Origin: Rhodothermales bacterium
GTDB lineage: Bacteria > Bacteroidota > Rhodothermia > Rhodothermales > Bin80
Length of the DNA: 54,608 bases
Assembly (NCBI GenBank): GCA_022822185.1
Contig: JAJECE010000110.1
Span: 1 to 54,608 of the forward strand
Direction of reading: 5' to 3'
This document shows positions 29,258 through 36,784 of the stretch, one piece after another. The position numbers and the translations under genes were made by a program. The stretch's first letter is position 1, and the number at the start of each line of letters is the position of its first letter. Under the pieces are notes generated by a model. The model was not told where the DNA came from. It was given only the letters and a program-made list of their open reading frames with translations, and did not search any database.

Positions 29258-29319
29258 CTCACGAGTCTGAAGTTTCAAATTTTGGGGCTTCGATATCCTC
29301 GTGAGACGATTTTTATTTT
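29258..29319 (+). terminator. Long-looped hairpin followed by T-rich run
   Basis: CTCACGAG (29258-29265) is perfectly complementary to CTCGTGAG (29298-29305), with a second inner pairing GAAG/CTTC (29269-29272 with 29288-29291), followed by a T-rich stretch to 29319. On the plus strand this could be a terminator, although no gene lies directly upstream. It may also be a structured element of the accessory segment. Confidence 0.3.
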
Positions 29320-29490
29320 CGGGATTTTTCTATTGAATTGTTCGGCCTTCACATTGGATTGTGGGATTGCAGAACAACGTTGACAGGGATATCACACCGC
29401 CCTTACTGCGGAACAACGAATATACAATTCCCCCATCATAACCCTGATGATTAGAAGCGGCTACATCGCCGGGACCAAGTCAGGCTAAAA

Positions 29491-30762
29491 CTACCACTGT
29501 GGGCGTGGTGATATTTTCGCAATTTCGTGATTTTGTATCTGCCATTGGACAGCAAATTCGGATACACGAAGCTGTTCCGCAAGTTCACAAATCTGGTCAT
29601 ACTCAATGTCGCTTTGTGAACCCACCTCATGTCTAAGCCACTCACTCGGTGCAAGTAATTCAGCAGCAAAGGATCTTGCTCGAGACTGTTCAGGAGTTCG
29701 CAACTTACTTAAAAGCGAAGGTTCGTTCCCCGCGTGTGCAATGTAATGCCCCAGAGCACGCGCAAGAAGGAATCTCTTACCTGTTTCTTGTTTGGAGACC
29801 ACAGCACACGAGGGGGTGCCCTTTCCTACACAGCCCTCTATGCGGGATGAGGGTGATGCCGTTTCTATATTGTGGATGGCATATTCATCATTAAAAGAAA
29901 AGGGACCCGGCGTATGATCCAGTTCATGCAGAACTCTGCGTGCATCCCTTGCCCCGGCTTCCCATGGTTGTTCCGAGTTTGACGGCATGCTCCGAACAGC
30001 CGCTTTTACTTCTTCCCATACTGTATTGGGGGCTCCGTTTATGGACGCAAGCGATTCTTGGAACCATTCGTGAGTCTGTCGCAGTGTTTTTTCGTCCGAA
30101 GCCAGCATCAATTCTTCACGAATGAGCGGATCAGTTTTATTCCAAACTGCGACAACCTGATCCGCCACTGCAGGTTCAATGTCGAAAGGGTCAAGTCCCA
30201 ACATGGCAGTCGCCCGGCAAAATTCTTTCTCATCCGCATCAAGTCGGTTATTGATCACATCCCACTCCTCAGCCCAGGGTATATCTTTTACATTTTTGGC
30301 CTTTAACCTAGCGATGACATTTTCCACGAGATCACGCAGTTCCCTCAGCAAGGCGGCGGTTCCGATCATCTGTTCCCCTTCCAGTAAAAATTGTATGTGC
30401 GCGTGGTTAGCATACCATCGTTCGTTGGAAACCACCACACACCCTCCCTCTGGACGAAAAACAACACGGGGAAATACAAACCCGTTTCCTGCATAGGAAA
30501 GATCATGTCTCGCTGAAAAACCAGCACGTGATGAACCATATACCGCATCCGCTTCATATTGCAAATGCCACCAGTTAACGACAATCCACTCAGCGACATG
30601 GGCCATGGGTACCTCGATGTATTCAAAGTATTTATTCCCGTCCCGTACGCAGGTCGCCACTTGGTCACCTACGTTAATTGTAAGGCGGGCCATTGTATTA
30701 CGTGCACTTGGGTCCGGATACGGTGGCAGTGCATCAACCCACTGGTAATCAAAAAACGACAT
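29491..30762 (-). CDS. ImmA/IrrE-like (DUF955) protein with altered HExxH
   Basis: A 423-residue protein. The C-terminal third (about 290-410) reads as the ImmA/IrrE metallopeptidase fold: RFLLARALGHYIAHAG, then SRARSFAAELLAPSEWL and a final helical segment typical of the family. The zinc ligands seem kept (His339, His343 and Glu368), but the catalytic glutamate of HExxH is Tyr340 (HYIAH), so proteolysis is probably lost. The N-terminal ~280 residues (with VAEWIVVNWWHLQYEA) are not recognised. Its start overlaps the stop of the small upstream gene by one base, indicating a two-gene operon. ImmA-type proteins often act as sensors or antitoxin-like partners; that role here is inference. Confidence 0.65.
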   Translation of the reverse strand: MSFFDYQWVDALPPYPDPSARNTMARLTINVGDQVATCVRDGNKYFEYIEVPMAHVAEWIVVNWWHLQYEADAVYGSSRAGFSARHDLSYAGNGFVFPRVVFRPEGGCVVVSNERWYANHAHIQFLLEGEQMIGTAALLRELRDLVENVIARLKAKNVKDIPWAEEWDVINNRLDADEKEFCRATAMLGLDPFDIEPAVADQVVAVWNKTDPLIREELMLASDEKTLRQTHEWFQESLASINGAPNTVWEEVKAAVRSMPSNSEQPWEAGARDARRVLHELDHTPGPFSFNDEYAIHNIETASPSSRIEGCVGKGTPSCAVVSKQETGKRFLLARALGHYIAHAGNEPSLLSKLRTPEQSRARSFAAELLAPSEWLRHEVGSQSDIEYDQICELAEQLRVSEFAVQWQIQNHEIAKISPRPQW

Positions 30763-31160
30763 TATTTCATTCCTATAATCGTATCATGAGAGGCGAGGGG
30801 AAACCCATGGTACTCACACGAACCATGTCCGGATTGTCTTGCTTCAAATAACCTGCCATCTTCCTCATGCCACACGACACGGGGAAACCCCTGTTTGAAT
30901 TCGCCGAAATTCCCCCGAAGAATAGCATTTTTGAGCCACTTCCGAACAAGGGATTGATTTTTTTGCAAATCCCTTGGACACGCGGCCTTACCAGGCCTTC
31001 TCACCGGGGCTTGTCCATTAACAGGGATGGTCCTGTGATACGGACTGCCAACATATCGACATTTTTCTGCAACCGTACAAAGATCTATATCGGGAGGCGG
31101 GGGCAATACCTTGCGCACCCTTGGCCTATTGCGCTTGTAGAATGTTTGCTTAGCTGGCAT
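30762..31160 (-). CDS. Small basic protein of unknown function, partner of the ImmA-like protein
   Basis: Not recognised with confidence. A 132-residue, strongly basic protein with cysteines at 28, 34 and 60, a CRYVGSPYHR segment, a WLKNAI helix and a C-terminal FPRVVWHEEDGRLFEAR stretch followed by YHGFPL. The alternating polar and aromatic residues of the last third look like a compact beta-rich catalytic or nucleic-acid-binding domain. It is the first gene of the pair (one-base overlap with the ImmA-like gene) and is preceded by two palindromes that suggest autoregulation. A toxin or small RNase role is possible, but unproven. Confidence 0.55.
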   Translation of the reverse strand: MPAKQTFYKRNRPRVRKVLPPPPDIDLCTVAEKCRYVGSPYHRTIPVNGQAPVRRPGKAACPRDLQKNQSLVRKWLKNAILRGNFGEFKQGFPRVVWHEEDGRLFEARQSGHGSCEYHGFPLASHDTIIGMK

Positions 31161-31171
31161 CGTGGGGCTGC

Positions 31172-31187
31172 CACTTTATAGAAAGTG
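31172..31187 (-). promoter_or_regulatory. Palindrome at the promoter of the two-gene unit
   Basis: CACTTT and AAAGTG flank the four bases ATAG, a perfect six-base inverted repeat. On the minus strand it overlaps TATAAA, a possible -10 element, 11 bases before the start codon of the small basic protein. A bound protein here would shut off the operon, as in many toxin-antitoxin units. Confidence 0.5.
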
Positions 31188-31190
31188 CCA

Positions 31191-31218
31191 CAGTACGCCC
31201 ATTTTTATGGGCATACTG
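31191..31218 (-). promoter_or_regulatory. Second, longer palindrome upstream of the two-gene unit
   Basis: CAGTACGCCCAT (31191-31202) and ATGGGCATACTG (31207-31218) are inverted repeats matching at 11 of 12 positions around TTTT. It sits three bases from the shorter palindrome, so the two may be a paired operator. It could equally form a hairpin in RNA. Confidence 0.5.
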
Positions 31219-31367
31219 TATTTAAGACGTAAATTCCAGTGGTATGATGTATCGGTTTCCCTCACAGGAGACTCCAATGATACGACTTTGACCACAAAAA
31301 GTTGTAATGATGGTAAGGTACACCGCAGATTCGGATCCATGTTGCCTTTCCACGGCGCACGGTAATT

Positions 31368-31526
31368 TCAATCTGAATCTACAACTTTACTATCCGGCTT
31401 CCTAGATTGGGTCTGCTGCCTACTCGGTTTGTCTATGTATCGGAGGGCAGTCTCTTTATTGAATGCTCCACGATACTCCCCTCGCCTTATGCTGTCCACT
31501 ATCTCGGTTCTGTACTTCGTATCCAT
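31368..31526 (-). CDS. Small hypothetical protein (52 residues)
   Basis: An ATG at 31524-31526 with AGGA nine bases upstream opens a 52-codon frame ending in TGA. The product is charged (MDTKYRTEIVDSIRRGEYRG and onward), with a helix-forming N-terminal half and a polar tail. It is not recognised. It is the only likely gene between arsS and the two-gene unit, and could be a small regulator or a remnant. Confidence 0.35.
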   Translation of the reverse strand: MDTKYRTEIVDSIRRGEYRGAFNKETALRYIDKPSRQQTQSRKPDSKVVDSD

Positions 31527-31763
31527 GCAAAAATCCTGTTTTCTGACGGTTCAAGAATGATTTAGGAGTTGGCGTGTGTCTAGCGTCACTGTTCTTGTTT
31601 CGTACATCTTAATTGCGAGATACCTGTTCAATGGGAATGCGACAAGGTAGGACTGGGTGCCGTATTTCCATAGATTATCGACCCTAATTCCGGGTTACCA
31701 TCCGGTGATAAGTTCCCCCCTTGAGACCCTCCGAGGATCTCCACCCGACTCAAGATCGCTCAG

Positions 31764-32855
31764 CTACGCAATTGCGCCGCCGCAACTGCTTCCTGCACCC
31801 GCCGTGCATCCATAGCAGTGACGCGCCGTACGTATTGCATGATCCTGCCAGATGCCAAGATCAAAATCTGTGACATGCGGCCTAGGGATATCCATGGTCA
31901 TTTCCAGTTGCTGGTTAAAATCGCAATCGTATAGATACCCGTTCCAGCTTATGGAGAGCGTATTCCGGCACATCAGCCCTGCAATCGTAGAGGGATTGAA
32001 CGCCTGCAGGAGTCGATTCAGATAAAGTTTGACCTGATTCGTCTCCATCAACCACTCCAGGTACCGTGACATCGGTAAATTATTGAGCGTCAGCAGTTGA
32101 TCAAACCTGACATCATGATTTCGTGCCAATGCAGTCTTCCATTCCGCTTCCAGTGAAGACTGATTCCCTGACAGGAAGGCACCGACCGGATTGGTCACGA
32201 GTACCAGTTTCCGATAGGGATCCCCCTGCCCATATCCCGCCTGATTCAGACGCTTAAGCGCCTGGATAGACTTATGATAGGTCCCATCTCCGCGCTGCGC
32301 ATCGGTGCCTATTTTACGGTAATGCGGGAGGGAGCAGACCACCTCCACCCCCCGCTCCGCAAACCATTCGGGTAAGTGGCTATAGGGGCGGGTCAGCAGA
32401 ATCGTGAGATTGCAACGATCCAAAACGCGAAGCCCTCGCTGCACACACTCTTCCACCAGGAACTCAAAATTAGGATTGAGTTCGGGGGCACCGCCCGTAA
32501 GGTCAACCACCCGGGTACCGGCGCCGTCAATCGCCCGCAGACATGCCTCCACGGTTGCCCGATCCATATTCTCGTCAACACGGTCCGGCCCTGCGTCAAC
32601 ATGGCAGTGCCGGCAGGTCATATTGCACAGCTTGCCCAGATTAATCTGCACAACCTCCAATCGGTCCGGCTTCAGCCGCGGCCACCCGCAAGAAGCCAGA
32701 TCCAGTTCAAACCGGCCGCTGTTCGTGGGGCCTCCACTCGTATCCACGGCATCCAGCACCCGCAACTGCTCTCTGGGATGTGTCAGCGGAGCAGACCGAA
32801 AAGACAGCGAAGATGTCGCCCGCGGGCCCTGTGAAAGTGTGTCCAGTGTAATCAT
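31764..32855 (-). CDS. arsS: Arsenosugar biosynthesis radical SAM protein ArsS
   Basis: A 363-residue radical SAM enzyme. The iron-sulfur motif is CxxxCxxC at C77, C81 and C84 (LCNMTCRHC), followed by DLTGGAPELNPNFEFLVEE. The C-terminal half has the DUF3641-like part with GLMCRNTLSISWNGYLYDCDFNQQ and a terminal cysteine set (HCYGC, SSCGG), likely for an extra cluster. The family acts on methylated arsenic made by ArsM, transferring the deoxyadenosyl group on the way to arsenosugars. The gene lies 26 bases after the peroxidase-like gene and two genes after arsM on the same strand, the usual cassette. Its last ~48 codons are duplicated at 28998-29144. Confidence 0.88.
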   Translation of the reverse strand: MITLDTLSQGPRATSSLSFRSAPLTHPREQLRVLDAVDTSGGPTNSGRFELDLASCGWPRLKPDRLEVVQINLGKLCNMTCRHCHVDAGPDRVDENMDRATVEACLRAIDGAGTRVVDLTGGAPELNPNFEFLVEECVQRGLRVLDRCNLTILLTRPYSHLPEWFAERGVEVVCSLPHYRKIGTDAQRGDGTYHKSIQALKRLNQAGYGQGDPYRKLVLVTNPVGAFLSGNQSSLEAEWKTALARNHDVRFDQLLTLNNLPMSRYLEWLMETNQVKLYLNRLLQAFNPSTIAGLMCRNTLSISWNGYLYDCDFNQQLEMTMDIPRPHVTDFDLGIWQDHAIRTARHCYGCTAGAGSSCGGAIA

Positions 32856-32881
32856 CCTTTTGATCCGAGTCCCAATCCGGC

Positions 32882-33220
32882 TTACATCGTTAAGCGCTTA
32901 ACCTGATCCAGCATCTGCACGCCGTGCACCAGAGCGGCCCCGCCGCGTATGGCGGTCGCCACATGTACGGCCTCGGTCATCTGTTCCAAATCCGAACCTG
33001 TTTCCAGACATGCAGTCGTATAGGCATCAATGCAATAGGGGCATTGTACGGTGTTGGCGACGGCCAGAGCAATGAGTGCCTTCTCTCTGGCTGTCAATGC
33101 GCCTTCCTCAAACACCTTGTTGTAGTAGGAGAAGAACGCATCCGCCAACTCCTGATTCCCCTCGGCAATTTCTCCGAACCGGGGTAAATGTGAACGATCA
33201 TAGTAGTGATCCATGAGCAA
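32882..33220 (-). CDS. Carboxymuconolactone-decarboxylase-like protein of the arsenosugar cassette
   Basis: A 112-residue AhpD/CMD-fold protein with the redox pair C60PYC63 followed by IDAYT, and the helical layout of alkylhydroperoxidase-like proteins. Members found between arsM and arsS are described as arsenosugar-associated peroxidase-like proteins. Its position seven bases after arsM and 26 before arsS fits that subgroup exactly. The role, probably redox protection or arsenic handling, is inferred from family and context. Confidence 0.85.
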   Translation of the reverse strand: MLMDHYYDRSHLPRFGEIAEGNQELADAFFSYYNKVFEEGALTAREKALIALAVANTVQCPYCIDAYTTACLETGSDLEQMTEAVHVATAIRGGAALVHGVQMLDQVKRLTM

Positions 33221-33226
33221 TATAGA

Positions 33227-33967
33227 TTAGGGGGCAGAGGGTTGCCGCCAGGCGCGAATAGTGAGGCTGGCAAGGCCGCCCTGCCCGTTAATGATTTTAA
33301 GAGACCGGGAGCGTACCACTTCCGGTGCAGTGAATCCTGCCCGTACAATCAACGCCAGATACTCTTCTTTGTCCGCCGCCCCGGCCACACAACCGGCAAG
33401 CTCTTCTGCCTTCCTCAATAATACAGGATCCGGGGATCCTGTGGTCACAACATCCGAGATGATAAAACGTCCACCCGGCCGCAGGACACGGGCGATCTCT
33501 GCGTACGCGGTCTGTTTATCCGGCACCAGATTGAGAGTACAGTTACTGATGACAACATCAATTGACGCATCTTCCATCGGAAGATGCTCAATATCTCCTT
33601 CCTGGAAATGCGTATTGACCATCCCCGCCTCAATTGCATTTTCTTTTGCCTTTGCGACCATAGACGGCGCAATATCCACCCCCAGAACCTTCCCATTCAC
33701 TCCTACGAGTGGGGCGGCAATCATCGCATCCAGGCCTGCACCGGATCCAAGATCAAGGACGATCTCACCCGGCTTCAAATCTGCATACTCTACCGGAGTC
33801 CCACAACCCAGACCTAAGTCGGCCTGCGCCTGATAGCCGGAAGTATCCTGATACGCAGCACCGTCCACCATACAATATCCTGAATCCTGCTCTCCCCGAG
33901 CGATGGCATCATATTTATCCCGCACAGTTTTTTTGACTGTACAACAACTTTGATCCGATTGTATCAT
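33227..33967 (-). CDS. arsM: Arsenite methyltransferase
   Basis: An S-adenosylmethionine-dependent enzyme methylating As(III), 246 residues from the chosen start. The SAM motif LDLGSGAGLD is at 71-80, and the arsenic-binding cysteines expected in ArsM are present (SCC at 8-9, GYC, GLGCG at 54, SNCTLN, AGCVAGA). I start at the ATG at 33967 (MIQSDQSCC), preceded by AGGATAAG; a longer frame to 34144 would overlap the ABC gene ending at 34053 and adds no family sequence. It is the first gene of the arsM-peroxidase-arsS cassette and follows an ABC exporter gene on the same strand. Confidence 0.9.
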   Translation of the reverse strand: MIQSDQSCCTVKKTVRDKYDAIARGEQDSGYCMVDGAAYQDTSGYQAQADLGLGCGTPVEYADLKPGEIVLDLGSGAGLDAMIAAPLVGVNGKVLGVDIAPSMVAKAKENAIEAGMVNTHFQEGDIEHLPMEDASIDVVISNCTLNLVPDKQTAYAEIARVLRPGGRFIISDVVTTGSPDPVLLRKAEELAGCVAGAADKEEYLALIVRAGFTAPEVVRSRSLKIINGQGGLASLTIRAWRQPSAP

Positions 33968-34052
33968 CTTATCCTGTTCGTAACAGCGGCTGCTTGACTG
34001 ATCCCGAAAAGTACCCGCAAATTCAATGATTCCTTCATGCGATTCCCAAATT

Positions 34053-35840
34053 CTACGCACTAACCTCCATGGCCCTTTCCTGCTCCCGATACTGTAATTC
34101 GTAGAGTGTCTGATAGAGACCACCTGCTGCAGCCAATTCGTCATGCGTCCCCTGTTCTCTTAAAAGGCCCTTGTGAAGCACAAGAATCGTATCGGAGTGA
34201 CGAATCGTAGACAGTCGATGTGCAACTACCAGAGAGGTTCTCCCCTGCAACACCTGTTCAAGTGCGTGTTGAATAATATGTTCCGTCTCTGTATCAATAC
34301 TTGAGGTCGCTTCGTCCAGGACCAGAATGTCTGGATCATGGGCTAGCACGCGAACAAATGATAATAATTGCCTTTGGCCATGCGAAAGGGATACACCCCG
34401 CTCACGCACATCATGGTGATACTGTTTGGGGAGTTGTTCAATAAATTGATCGGCCCCGATTGTATTTGCAGCCTGCTTCACCTGATCCAGGGAGATGTCA
34501 GGATTGCCCAGCGAGATATTTCGATAGATGGACCCTGAGAATAGAAAGACATCCTGCAGGACCAGCCCGATACGCCATCGCAGATACTTCAGCCTTAAAG
34601 ATCGAATATCTTTCCCATCCAGAAGAATCTGTCCTTTTTGAATATCATAAAAGCGCATAAGAAGGCTGATGATTGTCGTTTTTCCACTCCCTGTCGCGCC
34701 CACAATTGCAGCATTCTGCCCCCGTTTAATCGTAAACGACACTCCCTGCAGTACCCAGTCCGGCGTTCCATCATCAAGATCTTTGTATGCAAACCAGACA
34801 TTATCAAACACAATATCTCCTTCAAATCTTTGTGGAGGATCCTGTGCGTCCACATCGGGAAGGGACTGATCATTGTCCAGTACATCAAAAATACGCTCCG
34901 CCCCCGCCATTGCCCCCTGAAGCGTATTAAATTGTTCGGATAAATTGCGAATCGGTTCAAAGAACTGGCGGCAGTACTGAATAAATGCAATGAGAACGCC
35001 AACGGTCAGTGCACCGCCAATGGCACTTACTCCGCCGGTCCATAACACAAATCCAACCGCAGTGGATGCAATGATATCCACCGCAGGCCAGAAGAGTGAG
35101 TGATAAAAGACGGTTTTGAGTTGTGCCGTCTGATGCTCATCATTTATCTTTTCAAAACGTTTCATCTCCTCTTTCTCCCGGCCAAACAACTGCACGATCA
35201 GCATCCCGGTCACATGCTCCTGCATGAACGAATTCAAACGCGCAACCTGCTTACGTGTCTCCCTGTACTGGCCGCGAACATTACGCTTGAACCACAATGT
35301 TACCAGAAGCATGAAAGGCATCACACATAACGTAACCAGCGCAAGGATCCAGTTGAGACTAAACATGAATGCCGCAATGAACACCAGTTTGAACATATCT
35401 CCCATGATCACAACAATCCCGGCAGACAGCACATCCGCAAGCGCCTCTACATCTGAGGTCGTGCGCGTAATAAGCCGCCCGATGGGGGTTCGGTCAAAGA
35501 AGGAGAGGGACTGCTTCTGCACATGACGAAAGACACGTACCCGCACATCATAGATCGCCTGCTGTCCGATCCACTGTGTGAAGTATGCATTCCCATAACT
35601 CAGGGCCCCCTCTAATACAATTGCCCCAAACAGGGCAGCGATGAGCAGGAATAACCCATCCAGTTCGCCTGGAACAATATGGTGATCAATCGCCAGGCGA
35701 ATCAGCCAGGGCCGGAGCGGGCCTAAAAATGAAACCAGCAGCACCAGGAAAAATGCAAGGATCACCCAATGCTTATAGGGGATCAGGTATCCAATGATCC
35801 GTCGTAACAGTCTCCGGTCCAGGCCTTTTTTCTCACTCAT
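34053..35840 (-). CDS. ABC exporter half with canonical ATPase site
   Basis: A 595-residue type IV ABC exporter half-transporter: six membrane helices (residues about 15-320) fused to an ATPase. The ATPase shows Walker A GATGSGKTT, signature LSHGQRQ and Walker B ILVLDEATSSID with the catalytic glutamate. The partner encoded at 36785 has Walker B IMDDALS, lacking it. One competent and one degenerate site is the hallmark of heterodimeric exporters such as BmrC/BmrD (YheI/YheH) or TM287/288. It overlaps the RNase Z gene by four bases. The substrate is unknown; arsenic export is not implied merely by being upstream of arsM. Confidence 0.88.
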   Translation of the reverse strand: MSEKKGLDRRLLRRIIGYLIPYKHWVILAFFLVLLVSFLGPLRPWLIRLAIDHHIVPGELDGLFLLIAALFGAIVLEGALSYGNAYFTQWIGQQAIYDVRVRVFRHVQKQSLSFFDRTPIGRLITRTTSDVEALADVLSAGIVVIMGDMFKLVFIAAFMFSLNWILALVTLCVMPFMLLVTLWFKRNVRGQYRETRKQVARLNSFMQEHVTGMLIVQLFGREKEEMKRFEKINDEHQTAQLKTVFYHSLFWPAVDIIASTAVGFVLWTGGVSAIGGALTVGVLIAFIQYCRQFFEPIRNLSEQFNTLQGAMAGAERIFDVLDNDQSLPDVDAQDPPQRFEGDIVFDNVWFAYKDLDDGTPDWVLQGVSFTIKRGQNAAIVGATGSGKTTIISLLMRFYDIQKGQILLDGKDIRSLRLKYLRWRIGLVLQDVFLFSGSIYRNISLGNPDISLDQVKQAANTIGADQFIEQLPKQYHHDVRERGVSLSHGQRQLLSFVRVLAHDPDILVLDEATSSIDTETEHIIQHALEQVLQGRTSLVVAHRLSTIRHSDTILVLHKGLLREQGTHDELAAAGGLYQTLYELQYREQERAMEVSA

Positions 35841-36781
35841 GCAGCTGGGTCCGTCCGGGGTATATCCCTTCGGGAAGTGATCGGATACACCTGATATTCT
35901 TCGGCAATTTCTGTATTCAGAAAAATCGCTTTCGCCTCTTTTTCCAAAACAGACAGGTCCTTGTATCTGGCGCTGAAGTGGGTTAAAAGAAGTCTTCCCG
36001 CCCCGGCATTTCTGGCCGTCAGGGCCGCATCCGATGCAGTGGAATGGCCGGTTTCCCGGGCACGATCCGCTCTCTCCTGCCCAAATGTCGCCTCATGGAC
36101 CAGCAGGTCGGCATTTCTGGCCAGTTCCAATCCTCCCGGACAGGGGCTTGTATCTGTCACGTATGCAAAGACTGCACCCGATTTTTTTCTAACCTGATCC
36201 GGTGCAACAACCTGCCCGCCGGAGGTCTGGACAGACTGGCCTGCGGCCAGCCGCTGAAACTGCTCCTTCGCCGTGATCCCCAGTGAAGCGGCCAACGCCC
36301 CGTCAATGCGATGCACCTGATCTGCACGTTCCACCCGATATCCCATACAAAACCGGCCATGCGCCAACGGACGGGCGCTCACCTGTATTCCGTCCGCTGC
36401 ATACACCTCCTGGAATTCAAGGCCTTCTTCAAGCGGTATGTGTTCAATTTTAAAGGGAAGGTCCGCCGGTCGGAGACCGGAAAAGGATTGCAGGATATCG
36501 GAGAGTTCCCGCGGCGCAATGATCGTAAGCGGAGGCTTACGCCGCTCCAGGGACATGGAGATCAGAAGTCCAAACAGCCCGAAGTAATGATCTGCATGCA
36601 GATGTGTAATAAAGACAGCCCGGATCCGGCTCCGCCGGATCCCTGCTTTCAGGAGGCGGAACTGGGTACCCTCACCGCAATCAAACAGAAAGACCTTTCC
36701 CTGATTTCGGAGCACATAGGCCGTTAATCCCCGATCTCGAACAATGGACGCTGATGATGTCCCCAGTGGTATAAGTTCCAT
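35837..36781 (-). CDS. rnz: Ribonuclease Z
   Basis: tRNA 3'-processing endonuclease of the beta-lactamase fold, 314 residues. The zinc motif is H60-L-H62-A-D64-H65, with further ligands in RPLAHG, VTDTSP and LLTHFSARY and the exosite region around residues 150-190. The length is the short bacterial form. It cuts after the discriminator base of CCA-less tRNA precursors. It is sandwiched between the two ABC exporter halves with overlaps or a gap of four bases, so it is cotranscribed with them; no functional tie is known. Gene order ABC-rnz-ABC is unusual but all parts are intact. Confidence 0.92.
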   Translation of the reverse strand: MELIPLGTSSASIVRDRGLTAYVLRNQGKVFLFDCGEGTQFRLLKAGIRRSRIRAVFITHLHADHYFGLFGLLISMSLERRKPPLTIIAPRELSDILQSFSGLRPADLPFKIEHIPLEEGLEFQEVYAADGIQVSARPLAHGRFCMGYRVERADQVHRIDGALAASLGITAKEQFQRLAAGQSVQTSGGQVVAPDQVRKKSGAVFAYVTDTSPCPGGLELARNADLLVHEATFGQERADRARETGHSTASDAALTARNAGAGRLLLTHFSARYKDLSVLEKEAKAIFLNTEIAEEYQVYPITSRRDIPRTDPAA

Positions 36782-36784
36782 GAA

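Noticed and set aside
33968..34144. N-terminal extension of arsM
   Set aside because: It would overlap the ABC exporter gene, shows no ArsM similarity, and the ATG at 33967 has its own ribosome binding site.
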